DNA from: Brachypterus glaber
Taxonomy: Eukaryota > Arthropoda > Insecta > Coleoptera > Kateretidae
Assembly (NCBI GenBank): GCA_958510825.1
Contig: OY294051.1
Span: 5,722,407 to 5,786,406, forward strand
DNA length: 64,000 nt
Direction of reading: 5' to 3'
Shown: piece by piece, positions 42,090-53,589 of the stretch
How positions within the stretch are numbered: position 1 is the first letter of the stretch
Layout of the letters: the number at the start of each line of letters is the position of its first letter
The notes under the pieces: generated by a model
Seen by the model: only the letters and a program-made list of their open reading frames with translations
The model's database searches: none
What the model was told of the DNA's origin: nothing
Translations under genes and position numbers: made by a program

Positions 42090-42490
42090 CCTCAAAAAAA
42101 AGCTTTTTCCCTGGCGGTTTCAACTTGGTGCCCCTACAAAAAAAGAAGTTGGCGCCCAAAAAAATACCTTCATAAAAAAAGCTTTGTCCCTAACGGTTGC
42201 TACCAAACTTAGCGCCCCTTCAAATAAAAAATGGCGCCCCCGATTTACCTTCACGAGAAAAAAGCTTTTTTGTCCCTGACAGTTTCTACCAAACTTGGCG
42301 CCTCTTTAACACAAAAATTGGCACCCCAAGATTACCTTCAAGAGAAAAAGCTTTGTCCCTAACGGTTTCCACCAAAACTAAAATTGGCGGCCCCAAAATA
42401 CCTTCAGGAAAAAAAGCTTTGTCCCTGACGGTTTCTACCCTACCAAACTTGGCGCCCCTTCAGGGAAAAGATTGGCGCCCAAAGGTAGGA
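42090..42490 (+). repeat. ~80 bp tandem repeat, about five units
   Basis: Each unit has AAAAAGCTTTGTCCCT, (A/G)ACGGTTTC(T/C)ACC, AAACTTGGCGCCCCTT and a GGCGCCC..ACCTTCA end. Units vary between about 70 and 90 bp. NAR I-like GGCGCC words recur. Non-coding. Confidence 0.75.
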
Positions 42491-42584
42491 TATTTTATAA
42501 AGTGTTTGTAAGGCTCATCTAGTTTGAACATAAGAACGTTAATCCACATGGGTAATAAATAATAATTGTTTCTGACCGTGTCTA

Positions 42585-42770
42585 AAATTTGTACAAAGGA
42601 GTTCCTTTTTGCAAAGAGTTCCTCCATTTTGCAAAGAGTTCCTCCATTTTGCAAAGAGTTCCTCCAGAGTTCCTCCTTTTTGCAAAGAGTTCCTCGGAGT
42701 TCCTACTGAGTTCCTCCAGAGTTCCACCTGAGTTCCTTTGGCTTGTACAAAAGATTTCCTCGCGGTCAGC
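42585..42770. repeat. GAGTTCCTC short tandem array 2
   Basis: Entered through TCTGACCGTGTCTAAAATTT, matching CTGACCGCGTCTGAAATTTG at 41889, so arrays 1 and 2 are copies of one repeat type. It contains three exact TTTTGCAAAGAGTTCCTCCA units. Confidence 0.75.
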
Positions 42771-42799
42771 CCCTCGGGGGCGGATGTGGACAATTTTTT

Positions 42800-43585
42800 T
42801 CAAAACGCATCATTTTTCTTTGAAGATTTCCTCCTAAAAGGAATTCAGGTGTACAAAATTTTATCAAGGGTTTACCCCTTGGGTAATGATAAATTTTTAG
42901 GGGCGTATCAAAAAGAATTATGGGGAGTCTCCCCCAATCCTTTCTTGAAAAGTTTTGTAAATAAAATTAAATTTTGAAATATTATTCTTTATTGGTTGGT
43001 AAATTGTTGTAGTTGGGAAATTTTTTGGTTAGTTGGAAAATTGCTTGGTCAGTTGAAAAATTGCTTGGACAGTTAACAAATTGTTGGGTATTTCCTTTTT
43101 GCTGTTTTTTAGAGCCATTTTTTTAGTCATCAAAATTTGAGTCAGGGGTAAATTTAGTTTTATTAGTTGGTAAATTTTGGTAATGTCTCCCCTCAGGGAT
43201 GTCCCTTTGGTACGCCCCTAAATAATTTAATTAATTGTTGAGTTTTTAATACGATAGCAAATCCTCAATTTAGTTTAATAAATAAGTTTTTGCACGACCA
43301 AGATTAAAACCTAATTTTACGCTTTCATTTTCGGGACTAAACTTGCCGTTTTTCTCCCTAGGGAATAAAAATCACGGCAACCTTGATAATATTAAAATAT
43401 TATACTTACTATGTGCTTTGCTGGTTCAAAAATTAGGTTTGGTGGTATTTTGTAATAAATTAGCGATTCAAACCAATTTATTTGATTTTAACAAAGAAAA
43501 CCTTTAAAAATAACATTGTTATAACAGTTTATACATAACTTAAAATTTATAATCTTCGTCCATTTTTTTGACGTTTGTGTCAACC
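42800..43585. other. Spacer with short TTGGT/AGTTG repeats
   Basis: ATTGTTGTAGTTGGGAAATT, TTGGTTAGTTGGAAAATTGC and TTGGTCAGTTGAAAAATTGC form a short degenerate repeat at 43005-43085. Nothing else. Confidence 0.4.
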
Positions 43586-43589
43586 ATAT

Positions 43590-43905
43590 TAAAAAACAAT
43601 TGAAATCACGATAGCCATGAAACTGACTTTTCGCAATTTACAGGCATCTTGATTAAATTACGAAAATAAAACAACCGATTTTAGACGCGTGGTTTTTAAT
43701 TTTAATTTTATCTACCTACCTAAATTATGTTTGGTCCTGCAAAAAATAGTGTATACACCTCAGGACTAAACTTGGCTGTTTTAGTCCCTTGCATTTCTGT
43801 TTCCCTCGCTCGCTACGCTCGCTCAGGAAACACTAATGCAGAGGGACTAAAACAGCCAGTTTAGTCCCTTGGTATATAAATAACTATTTTTACTTCAACT
43901 GACAT
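43590..43905 (+). repeat. Dispersed repeat family K, copy 1
   Basis: From CAATTGAAATCACGATAGCC to GGTATATAAATAACTATTTT, matching 63730-64000 in reverse. The palindromic core CAGGACTAAACTTGGCTGTT / AACAGCCAGTTTAGTCC is present in both. Only this copy has the GC-rich word CTCGCTCGCTACGCTCGCTC inside the loop (43807-43826). Confidence 0.75.
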
Positions 43906-44281
43906 TTTTATCAAATAAATTTTATTTTGAATCTATAAATATTGGTTTTGGTTTGATATATTTGAGAAAGTAGAAGTGTTTAAGTAGTTTTTGAATTTGT
44001 AGCGATTAAAGATTAAACTGCGATATTACTTTCCTTTTTTATCTAAGGCAGGGCCAGATTCAGGGGAAGGTGTAGCCCGGGGCCCTGGTTTGAGGAGTCC
44101 GTGTTTGTGGGGCCTAGCACCGACAGATTCTTTTAGTTTATAATAAACAGTTTACACATTATTTATTTATACACCCCCCAGAATGATAAGATCACCAAAA
44201 CGAGAAAATATACAGGGCCCTTTTCGAATTTTCGTAAAAAATTTTGGCTACGCCACAAGAGCATTCTTGCATTTTTAACCG
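43906..44281. other. Spacer with a repeat-like GC-richer patch
   Basis: 44047-44120 (GCAGGGCCAGATTCAGGGG, GTAGCCCGGGGCCCTGG) resembles the degenerate end of a DNA element, but no partner end was found. Confidence 0.35.
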
Positions 44282-44757
44282 ACTTCTAAAAAGAAGGAGG
44301 TTATCAATTCGACCTGTGACTTTGTTTTTTTTATGTTTGTTCCCGCATAACTTTGAAACGAATGAACGGAATTTGATTAAACTTCTTGTAACTTAAAGAG
44401 GGCATTCATGAGGTGGTCCCGTTTTAATTTGACGCTCGGATAATGCCGGGTAAGCCGGATAATTAAGATAAATCTAATAATTTTAACGCAATTTCACTTA
44501 AAAATGGCTTAATTTGGTTCTACTACCAACCGAATTTTTAGAGAAATATCATATAACTCGGATAAGCCGGATAACTTGATTAAGGGCACACTGAAAATCT
44601 TTTAAATGCCGCTAAACTTGATTCTTTGGACCTGTAATATGAGCGCTGAAATAAAAATATTACTTTTATTTTTTAGAAATTTATCTTTAAGATAATGACG
44701 TCACAACGCACTAACAGTGCGTTGTGACGTCAGCAGCTTGCCGAGATGGAAGGACAA
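44282..44757 (-). repeat. Dispersed repeat family A, copy 2
   Basis: Reverse of 785-1450. It carries the full palindrome ACAACGCACTAACAGTGCGT that is truncated in copy 1. Confidence 0.75.
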
Positions 44758-44827
44758 TTATAATTTAGCTTAGATGAGGTTACAAATCTGCAAGTTCTGT
44801 GTCTCTAAAAAGTAAAAACTTAAAAAC

Positions 44828-45052
44828 TTTTTGCAAAAAAAAGATGAACCGCGCTCTGTGTCTCTAAAAAGTAGAAAATACAAAATACTTAACTCGGTGC
44901 AAATTTCACAGCAAATAATAATAATAATGAAAAAACAATTGTTGGTAATAAATTTAGGGAATGGTGAAATTGGCACCGATTTAAATATTTTTTATTTTCT
45001 ACTTTTTAGAGACACAGAAGTCGGTTCATTTTTTTTTTGCAAAAAGTTTTTA
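44828..45052. repeat. Foldback element with TCTCTAAAAAGTA arms, copy 2
   Basis: TTTTTGCAAAAAAAAGATGA..CTGTGTCTCTAAAAAGTAGA pairs with TCTACTTTTTAGAGACACAG..TTTTTTTTTGCAAAAAG. Diverged relative of 512-718. As at 0.5-0.8 kb, it sits beside a family A copy, so A and this foldback may be parts of one element. Confidence 0.65.
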
Positions 45053-45427
45053 TTATGAAATGACGAATAAAATAAATAAAATCAACCAATTTTCTTTTTT
45101 ACTTTAAATATAAAAATTTAAATATTAAAAGATGTCACGTCAATAGATCTAACAAATTAATTATAAATATTAAATATTATTAGTTTTAAATTAACAATAT
45201 TATTATAGTTAATGTATTCATTCATAATTTTAAATGCAAAATAAATAAATATACTTAAATATTTAAACTACCATGGTTTACCATATGCGATTACGAGCGA
45301 TATTTATTTCACTTTCTTTTTCAATTATAATTATTGACAGAAGCTATTAAAAAAAACGATTTTGAACGAACATGTGTGTAAGTACACTACACATAGAGAA
45401 AAATCGTTGCGAAATAATTGTTAAACT
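45053..45427. other. AT-rich spacer
   Basis: No structure recognised. Confidence 0.3.
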
Positions 45428-45976
45428 ACATTTAACGAGAGAATACGACTCTGACGTCACAGCTCGTAAACTAAGTAGCACTCTGCAGGGTAAAATAATT
45501 AATGTCATGTCATTTTTTCTGAGTATTTTTTTTTTATAAAAATTATTGTAAGAAGGTAAATTATTTTTGGAGTTATGGTTGAGAATGGATAAAATGAAGG
45601 AGAGAATCTGTGGAAATGGAGGTGGAGCTTGGAAGAAGGGATTTGAAATTTTTATGTAAAAAATATGAAACGTCAACATTTGAAATATTTTTGTTTTCAA
45701 AATTAATGGAGAGCCCATAGCACAAGCCAGAAGCTTATTTGGGGCTCTCCATGCTTATGTACAATTTTTCAAGAAATAAACTATAAACTATATATAAACT
45801 ATATATAAACTATAATTGAAACTTATTTCTTAAACTTAATAAATGATTTTGATATATATATAGATTTTCTGTATAATAAATATGTATTAACCTTAATAAA
45901 TAAGGTTCAATTACACTACATAGTGCTTTTTAATTTAAGCGTTGTGACGTCAGAGTCGTATTCTCTCGTTGATTGG
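45428..45976. mobile_element. Element family J, copy 2
   Basis: TTTAACGAGAGAATACGACT, CTGACGTCACAGC at the left and TGTGACGTCAGAGTCGTATT, CTCTCGTTGATTGGACTTTA at the right. Inside, 45708-45750 is the GGAGAGCCCC hairpin module in reverse, here not shared with copy 1, hence probably a nested insertion. Confidence 0.7.
45708..45750 (-). repeat. GGAGAGCCCC hairpin module, copy 3
   Basis: GGAGAGCCCATAGCACAAGC, CAGAAGCTTATTTGGGGCTC. Followed on the plus side by ATATATAAACTATA repeats rather than an AATA tail. Confidence 0.6.
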
Positions 45977-46261
45977 ACTTTATTTATTAACTCTTATCTT
46001 AACCTTTAATTCCATATTATAAGAATATATATTTTCTATAGTCTTATACGATCAAAAACATCAACTATTCTTGGGTGATTTTGATTTGGAGAGTTCAACT
46101 CTTGCATGAGACAGAAAGTTTAAATAAAGTTACCAAAATATATTATTTTAAAGAAACTTTGCGCTGCTCTATTACAGAATTTTTTATTTATGCTTATAAC
46201 CAATGAGAAAATCCTTTCCAAAATTACATATAGCTGCTAAACTTATATAGTTTTCTGTCAC

Positions 46262-46503
46262 CGAAAAAAAAAAAGGATTCCTTGAATCAAGGACACGTGT
46301 CTTTCTATATGTTCAAAGACATATTCTCTTGCATTTATTTAAACGGAAGGCAATGTCTTTGAATGAAGAGCACATATTTTTAAATGAAAATCCGCGCTCT
46401 TCATTCAAGGACGCTGATCTTAGATCAAAGAAATGCTAGCCTTGAAACGAGAGAATGTGGTTTTGAACATATCGAAAGACACGTGTCCTTGGTTCAAGGC
46501 ATT
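46262..46503. mobile_element. Foldback family L (CTTTGAA words), copy 1
   Basis: AAGGATTCCTTGAATCAAGG, ACACGTGTCTTTC and ATGTTCAAAGACATATTCTC on the left; GAATGTGGTTTTGAACATAT, CGAAAGACACGTGTCCTTGG and TTCAAGGC on the right. Each arm is itself made of short palindromic words (TCCTTGAATCAAGGA, ACACGTGT). Other copies: 52446-52711 and 60958-61133 (truncated). Confidence 0.75.
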
Positions 46504-46738
46504 AAACTTTATTTTATTTATTTTATTTTATTCGTAAGATTTTAGTTTAAATTTAACTAAAAATTTAAATTCTTAACCTTTAACTCCATTTTATAAGAAA
46601 ATAATCTCATATGATAGCAGTAATGGACTGTTAACGTTTCTTAAATGATAATGGTTTGGAGACTTGAACTATCGCGTAAGAACGAACCTTTTTATCCAAA
46701 TATTAATCTACACTGTTTTTGCAGTCTTTCGTCATTTA

Positions 46739-46800
46739 ATAAATCGATATTTACACTAAATAAATCGATATTTACACTAAATAAATCGATATTTACACTA
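46739..46800. repeat. Triplicated 21 bp unit
   Basis: ATAAATCGATATTTACACTA is repeated three times head to tail, with a fourth partial unit. Confidence 0.85.
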
Positions 46801-47568
46801 AACAAATTATAGAAGAAAACTGAGTGTCCCGGGACACTCACAAAAAGCTTTTTGACATTATATAACATTATATATGACATTATACTATATTATATTATTA
46901 TATTATAAAGGGCCTTTTATATAATGTCAACAGAATGCAAACACCGTGTATAAAAAAGGCAAAACAGCTTGTTAACAGTTTTCTCTTTCAATGATTTGAA
47001 ATTTTAAATTTATTACTAAATTTTTGAAGTCCATTTATTTTTATAAATTATTTTTAAAATCTGGGTTTTATCGAGGACTTTATTTGATTTGTTCATGCTT
47101 CATAATTTTTTCATGGATTCATTAACCTTCGCAGTATAATGTAATATATAAATAAAGATTTATTTATAAATTAATAATATAATTATAATTATTAGTAATT
47201 GAATTAATCCTATATACATAATTTTTTATAATAACACTAGTTTACAAGGGTTTAGTTTGTAAGTTTATTTTATCATTTTCTTAAATATTGTTAGTGCTGA
47301 ATTCGAAACAGAAAAAAAATCTAAAAAAATTCATCTACTTTGAGTTTCGAGTTAATCTACCCTTATTTTATTAGAATCTCAAGTAAGTAAAGTGGTCCTT
47401 ATTAAAAATGACTACATATTAATGTCCTTAATTATTTTTTACAGTATTTTTTTAATAATTTTATATTTTGTTTAATATATACAAATATTTATATTGTTTT
47501 TTTCATACAAAATGATGCAGAGAAAATTAGGTAGTACCTAATCGAGTATATCAATTTGACTTCCATCT
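46801..47568. other. AT-rich spacer
   Basis: Alternating ATTATAT runs around 46855-46910; otherwise nothing recognised. Confidence 0.35.
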
Positions 47569-48181
47569 CGGCAAGCTACTGACGTCACAACGCACTGTTA
47601 GTGCGTTTTAACGTCATTATCTTAAAGATAAATTTCTAAAAAATAAAAGTAATATTTTTATTTCAGAGCTCAAGAGTCCAACCAACCTTATTTTAAACGA
47701 AATACTAAAGAAAATCTTGTTAAACTTTAAGCGTTAAGTAATAATCAAACAACGCCTTTTGGTAAAATCACAACATTTATCATTTTCTCTTGGTATTTTA
47801 ATATTACAGGTCCAGAGAATCAAGTTTAGCGGCATTTAAAAAAATTTCAGTGTGCCGTAATATTTAAGTGACCCCTTAATTAAGTTATCCGGCTTAACCG
47901 AGTTATGCCATATTTCTTCAAAAATTTGGCTGGTAGTAGAACCAAATTAGGCCATTTTTAAGTGAAATTACGTAAAAATTATTAGATTTATCTTAATTAT
48001 CCGGCTTACCCGGCATTATCCGAGCGTCAAATTAAAACGGGACCACCTCATGAATGCCCTCTTTAAGTTTCAAAAAGTTTCATCAAATTCTGTTCATTCG
48101 TTCCAAAGTTATGCGGGAACAAACATAAAAAAACAAAGTCACACGTCGAATTGATAACCTCCTCCTTTTTGGAAGTCTGTT
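47569..48181 (+). repeat. Dispersed repeat family A, copy 3
   Basis: Full-length relative of 785-1450, with the ACAACGCACTGTTAGTGCGT palindrome near its left end and TTCGTTCCAAAGTTATGCGG near its right end. Confidence 0.75.
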
Positions 48182-48544
48182 AAAAAAAGGATTTTTCGGC
48201 CGTTTTTAATAACGGTTGTTATCACCCGTAATAGAAAAATTTGTAAACTAGTGTAATTCTATTGAAGATAAGCTGTACTTTGATGTGCTAAGTACCTACC
48301 CCACTTTGTGTATAATTAATTAATAATTATTCTAATTCAGTTAAAATTTTTACTCAATAATAAACAAGAAATCAGTTATTTTGTGATCGCGATTACGTAA
48401 AATGTTGACTGTTACAATAGTACATCTTGTTTTGTTTAACTTTAAGTATGTTTGTAACAATATTAGGTAAGTAGGTAGTTTTCAGTAAATTTTATTTCTT
48501 TATTATTAGAAAAATTCATTTTTCTTAGACTGCTTTAGAACCTA

Positions 48545-49233
48545 AGCAAGTACACACACTTCTCAAACACAGAATGAATGCATTCTAGCTCTAGATACGG
48601 TATGAATATTCCGTATCAAGTGTTAGAATGAGCACATGTAGTGCCATCTATTGTTTATGAAAGTAAAGAAAACTGTAGCAAAATTAGCAAAAATATATTT
48701 ATTTTACCATGAAATATTGAATAATTTAATTCAATTTAAAGTTTTGCGTTAAAATTACATAAAGTTTATTAGTGTTTGTTAATATTTGACCAGTTTTTTA
48801 TCAATTTAGTTCAAAAGATTAAAACTGCACCATCTAATATTAAATATTTAAACCTGATATCTGTCATAACAATCTGACATAACATTCAATTTTTGCATTA
48901 TAATTTTTTAAATATGTGCTAAAATTGAATAAAAATCTTTTTTAAGTACTGATTTGATAAAATTATTAAATAACATTAATTGCTTTATTTAAAAATATGT
49001 GTTTTGTTGCATTTACAATGTCGAGCCACAAGAAACATTGTTTTTAACCTTGTCCGCAGTTTAAAGCCATACAGTGTTTCATATTTGAAGTCGAAGAAAA
49101 AGCATAGTCTACAACACGTATGGAATAGTCATTCCGCGCTCGCGGGACCGTCATACTCGCCTGCCGGCTCGTATGACAAACTTTTTGCTCGCTCGGAATA
49201 TTGTCTATTCCATACTAGTTATAGAATATACTA
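48545..49233 (-). mobile_element. Non-autonomous element family F, copy 3
   Basis: Same orientation and ends as 32100-32893, without the (TTTA)n insertion. TATGGAATAGTCATTCCGCG and GCTCGGAATATTGTCTATTC are the end palindrome. Confidence 0.75.
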
Positions 49234-49261
49234 TTTTTTTATGGAAAAAGCTATTTAAAAT

Positions 49262-49470
49262 TTTACTTTCCCCAAAGAATATATTGCGATTTAAAAATAA
49301 AAACTTCCGGGAACTTCAGAACGCTTTGAGTTGAAAATTTGTACCAAAGTTAAAGTTAAAGTTAAAGTTTTCGGCTTTGGTTATTTTTGTTAAAAATCGA
49401 GAAAACTTTTTTTACATGAACCATAAGTAGGCCTATGTGGATTAATTTTTTTATTAGCATCGGTATTTTT
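49262..49470 (+). repeat. Family G degenerate copy
   Basis: ACTTTCCCCAAAGAATATAT at the left, GAACGCTTTGAGTTG-like core, AAGTTAAAGTTAAAGTTAAA microsatellite at about 49346-49370, and CATAAGTAGGCCTATGTGG at the right. Confidence 0.5.
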
Positions 49471-51040
49471 TCTCCATTGATATTATTTATTGACAATTTG
49501 ACACCATTAATTCATTGGGTTCAGATTTCGAAATAAGGGCGATGTTCGTTGTCCTTTTGCAAACCTAAAAAAAAATAATTTGTGTGTGCAAAATACTAGT
49601 GATTATGAGCTTATAATGAAACTAAAATAGAAAAAAAAAAACAATTTTCTTGGTTTTATTTACAAAAATATGGACGATAAAAAAGTTAAAGAGTGTTATG
49701 ATCCGTATATTTTTAAAATTTTATTTTAATATACATAGCCTATAAGATCTAATTCTTAAAAGTAAGCATGAGTAACGTCGGATATTTTCGGGTTTTGTTC
49801 GGACCCCTCTAAGTAAAAATCGTTGAACTTTGGTAGTGGGGAATTTAGATATTCTTGTCCGGACCCCACCCAGAGACATAAGCATGTGTGACCTAAATAT
49901 GCCTCATTTTAATTTATGGGTTTATTAAGAGAATAAATAGAGCTCCAAATTTTAGAGGTGATCATTCTTGAATAGTTTTTTGTCTTGTTAATTAAAAAGT
50001 ATCCAGTAGTGTCAAAAGTGAAAAAGTAGTTTCTGTGAGAAATAATTTTTGAGAATTATTCTTGAATTAAAAATAGTTTTTAAACTTAGAAAATTTTGAG
50101 ACTTATCAGACATAAAAATAATTTTGGACACTTATAAAAATTGTTAGTATGAACAGTGATAGAAATTTTGGCGAATATTAATTAACTTTGAAAAATATTT
50201 TGTAAAATAATTTAACTTATACGAACCAGTTCTAATATTTACACTAAGAAAAATGTGGACAATAAATTGGGATTTGAAAAGGATTGCGAATAGTTGGGAT
50301 TTCAAACATAGAATGTTTTAATTTAGAAGTATTTAATGGAAAACTAATATGTAATGGAAATTAGAATTTAAGGGCTTTGCATAAAAATAGGACTTAGAAG
50401 TAAGAATTGATCTTTCATGTTCTTGAAGAATTTATTCACATTTATTTAATATATTATTCTTAAGTTAAGAAGAGATCGTTTTATCTGTTTCCAAAGCGCC
50501 GTCTTCTAGAATACCCGCTCCCGAATAAAGTGATAAGTGGTTAAGTATATTCTCCGCTCGGGTATACTTTAAATACGATAGAATATTGTATGGCCAACCT
50601 AACTGAGTAAGTTATAATAAAAGTTATAATCTCTGTTCGGCTATAACCGAATTATATACCACTTCACAAAATTAGTGATCGAATTTTCGACATCACTACA
50701 AGAGCATTGGAGTCAAGAAACTACAGATGGGCGACAAAATGTTGTTTTATTATGTTTTAAACATGTTTTTTTTTCAATGAAAGATATTATAATTATTTTA
50801 ATCTTAGAAATATTTGTTATTTATTTTATAATGGACTTAGAGAAGCTCTATGTTGAGACAGAAAATGCAATCAAATTAAACAAATTAATACAAAATTAAA
50901 TAGTAATAAATCTTTTTAATCAATTTAATAGCATATGAAATCACCATTACAAACGTTTGTGAAGATCATAATGCATAATGCACACATCTGTCAACAACCC
51001 GATTTTCTTCATAGCTTTCTAGATGGTACAGTTTTATCAT
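49471..51040. other. AT-rich spacer, no credible gene
   Basis: A short frame at 50831-50899 (MDLEKLYVETENAIKLNKLI) resembles the start of the frame at 52236 on the other strand; see findings. A weak palindromic patch around CCGCTCGGGTATAC (50551) is present. Confidence 0.35.
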
Positions 51041-51041
51041 A

Positions 51042-51884
51042 CAGTGCGTGCATTAAGTCTGGAATCACCCGATTAACTTTTTAGTTACAAGTAAAACACA
51101 AAAACCCTCGGATAGGTCGATTTTTATTTTTAATTTTGCAAATTATGGTGTAATAAAAGTTATTAAAATTTTCACCCCCTTGCACCCTCACCCCCCAACT
51201 TTTTTTTTTTCAAATAGCAACCTACCCCTTGTGACACTTCGTTGGAAAGGTAATTTAATAAGCTTTCCAACGGTGTATATTAAAGCCCAATTTGGTAAAG
51301 GGCTAATGATAAAATGCACAATTTAGTTTATTATAAAGACATGTAAAGTATAACTTAAATGTTCAAATTGATGTCCTTCAGCTCTTTGACAGTGGACAGT
51401 AAAAAAACGGGATTAAAATCGATTAAATAGTAAACATAAAATTGGTCAATAAAAAGAAAAAAAATTGCATTTTTCAACAGGGTATAAAATATTACAATAA
51501 GTTTAAAACAACCTTATTTAGATTCTCAGGAAGGTGCCAAGTAGGAAATAGGGCAACAATTACCATATTATGCGTAATATTTCACACAAACAATGTTTAA
51601 ATAAAACATGCGTTTTTTCATAGACCCTTTAATAAATTAGGCTTTATCATACACTGTTGGAAAGCTTATTAAATTACCTTTCCAATGATGTATCACAAGG
51701 GGTAGGTTGCTATTTGAAAAAAAAAAGTTGGGGGGTGAGGGTGGAAGGAGGTGCCAATTTTGATAACTTTTTTTAGACCAAAATTTGCAGAATTAAAAAT
51801 ATAAATCGACCTGTCTGAGGATTTTTGTATTTTACTTGTAACTAAAAAGTTATTCGGGTGATTCCAGACTTAATGCACGCACTG
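51042..51884. mobile_element. TA-target foldback MITE with Tc1/mariner-like ends
   Basis: CAGTGCGTGCATTAAGTCTG at the left, CAGACTTAATGCACGCACTG at the right, flanked by TA at both sides. The arms run about 280 bp, through TTGGAAAGGTAATTTAATAAGC and GTGACA.. segments. The next bases GAATCACCCGA resemble Tc1-type termini. The centre (about 51320-51610) has no transposase. Confidence 0.8.
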
Positions 51885-51896
51885 TATATAATTACA

Positions 51897-52043
51897 CGAG
51901 AGAATTATGCGGGAAAAATTAACAGTTTTCATTCAAATTTAGTGTCTGGAAATAATTACGGCCCCTGCTGGGCGATGCCCCTGGAGTAATTATTTCCTTT
52001 GACAGCTAATTTGAATGAAAACTGTGAATTTTTCCCGATAATT
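51897..52043. mobile_element. Foldback with GCGGGAAAAATTAACAG arms
   Basis: GGGAAAAATTAACAGTTTTC, ATTCAAATTTAGTGTC at the left pairs with GACAGCTAATTTGAATGAAA, ACTGTGAATTTTTCCC. The centre is TACGGCCCCTGCTGGGCGAT. Confidence 0.7.
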
Positions 52044-52445
52044 TTAAGAATATTGTGTAATTCGGAAGATTATTTTTTAACGATTTATAATATTTTAAAT
52101 AAAGATTTATATTTTTTTTATCGTAAAATGATATAAATTGTTTTATTACTTGTCTTAATATTTTTACAGGCATATTCTTTAATTTGGTTAATTTAATTCC
52201 ATTCTCAATTGCTAAACTGAAACCTTTTTTGTCCATTTTTGAATTAAAAATTACGGTTCTGTCAATTGAAACAATATTTTGAGGTAAATAATCAAGTAAT
52301 AATAATAAGTTTTATTCGAGGCTGTGCATATGCCCTTAATGTTACGTATGTTACGTCTTATGGTTTTGCGAACCTGAGGATATAGCTTAGAAGGGAAAAC
52401 AACAAAAAAATATTAAAAAACATATAAAATTAAAAAAAAGAACAA

Positions 52446-52711
52446 TACACAGAAAAAAAAAGGGATTCCTTGAACCAAAGACACATGTCTTTCGATATGT
52501 TCAAAGCCATACTCTCTTGTTACAAAGCTAGCATTTCTCTGAAACAATGTCAAAGTCCTTTAATGAAGAGTTTTTAAATAAAGATTTGCGGTCTCCATTC
52601 AAGCACATTGATTTTGGTTCAAAGAGATACTAGCCTTAAAACAAGAGAATATGGCTTTGAACATATCGAAAGACACGTGTTCTTGGTTCAAGGCATCCTA
52701 TTTTTCAGTGT
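52446..52711. mobile_element. Foldback family L, copy 2 (with ends)
   Basis: TACACAGAAAAAAAAAGGGA and TCCTATTTTTCAGTGTA are the outer ends, and inside them the ATTCCTTGAACCAAAGACAC and ACACGTGTTCTTGGTTCAAG arms. This copy best defines the family termini. Confidence 0.75.
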
Positions 52712-53046
52712 ACTTGTTTTCGATATATTTTCTTAATTAAGTCATAATAATTTAAAATATCACTACAAATTTTATGTAAATGTATGTCAAAATGTATCAT
52801 TCTAATTAATAACAATTAATTAACATATTTTCTATAAAAAATTTGAAACACTGAAACATATGTTGCTCTTCATATATTTTCAAATTGGAATTTATGCTTG
52901 TTATAACTTTCTCTATAGTATTTAATTTGAAATAAAAACATTAAATTGTTGTATAAATGACATATGGATGCATTATGATCTCGGTTGTAATGGCAATTTA
53001 CCAAACTATTATAGTAATAAAATGATTTATTAACATTAACTTAACT

Positions 53047-53200
53047 ATTTTATAATTAATTGTTTTTCTTGGGAACAGGCAGAATAAAAACTATGATGGC
53101 CCAAAACCAAGTGCCGAAACGTTTTAAATAGAATAAAAAAATATATACAAATAGTTTTTATTCTGCCTATTCCCAAGAAAAACAATTAATTATAAAATAT
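53047..53200. repeat. Foldback with a degenerate hammerhead-ribozyme-like core
   Basis: Arms TTTTATAATTAATTGTTTTT, CTTGGGAACAGGCAGAATAA and their complement at 53155-53200 are 45 bp and near-perfect. The internal strand reads CTATGATGGC...GTGCCGAAACG (53091-53121): a CTGATGA-like box lacking one G, a GGC/GCC stem and GAAAC. Similarity to hammerhead cores found in Penelope-like elements and retrozymes is inferred from this pattern only. Confidence 0.45.
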
Positions 53201-53589
53201 TTTTGGGCAAAGAATCTTATTAAACAAAAACTTAACTCAATTATACACAATAAAATACACAGGTCAACATGGTTTAGTTGTTGAAAAGCTAAGGGTCATT
53301 TCCGAAGTAATTTGCTGCGTAGAATTCGAATTCTCGGTCAATATTGGCCCACCACGTCAGGATATTGAGATATTTGATGTTATGTACCCGAAAAATGACG
53401 TTTTTTCCTACTTTTGAGGTTATGTGCAAAAAATTGTGGTCTGTCTCTAGTCTTAGTACCACTCTTACCCTTTTATTTAAGAGTTCAAGAGATCAATTAC
53501 GATTTTTTTTTCGCAAAGTTATGGCTATACCAAAAATCGGCTTAATGCAAATGCTAGTGAGGGTCGAAGGGATATATTTCGTAACTTCT
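53201..53589. other. Spacer with a fragment of the 31.7 kb foldback
   Basis: CCCACCACGTCAGGATATT (53349) matches the 31.7 kb element. The rest is probably an older part of the mariner remnant, without recognisable motifs. Confidence 0.35.
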
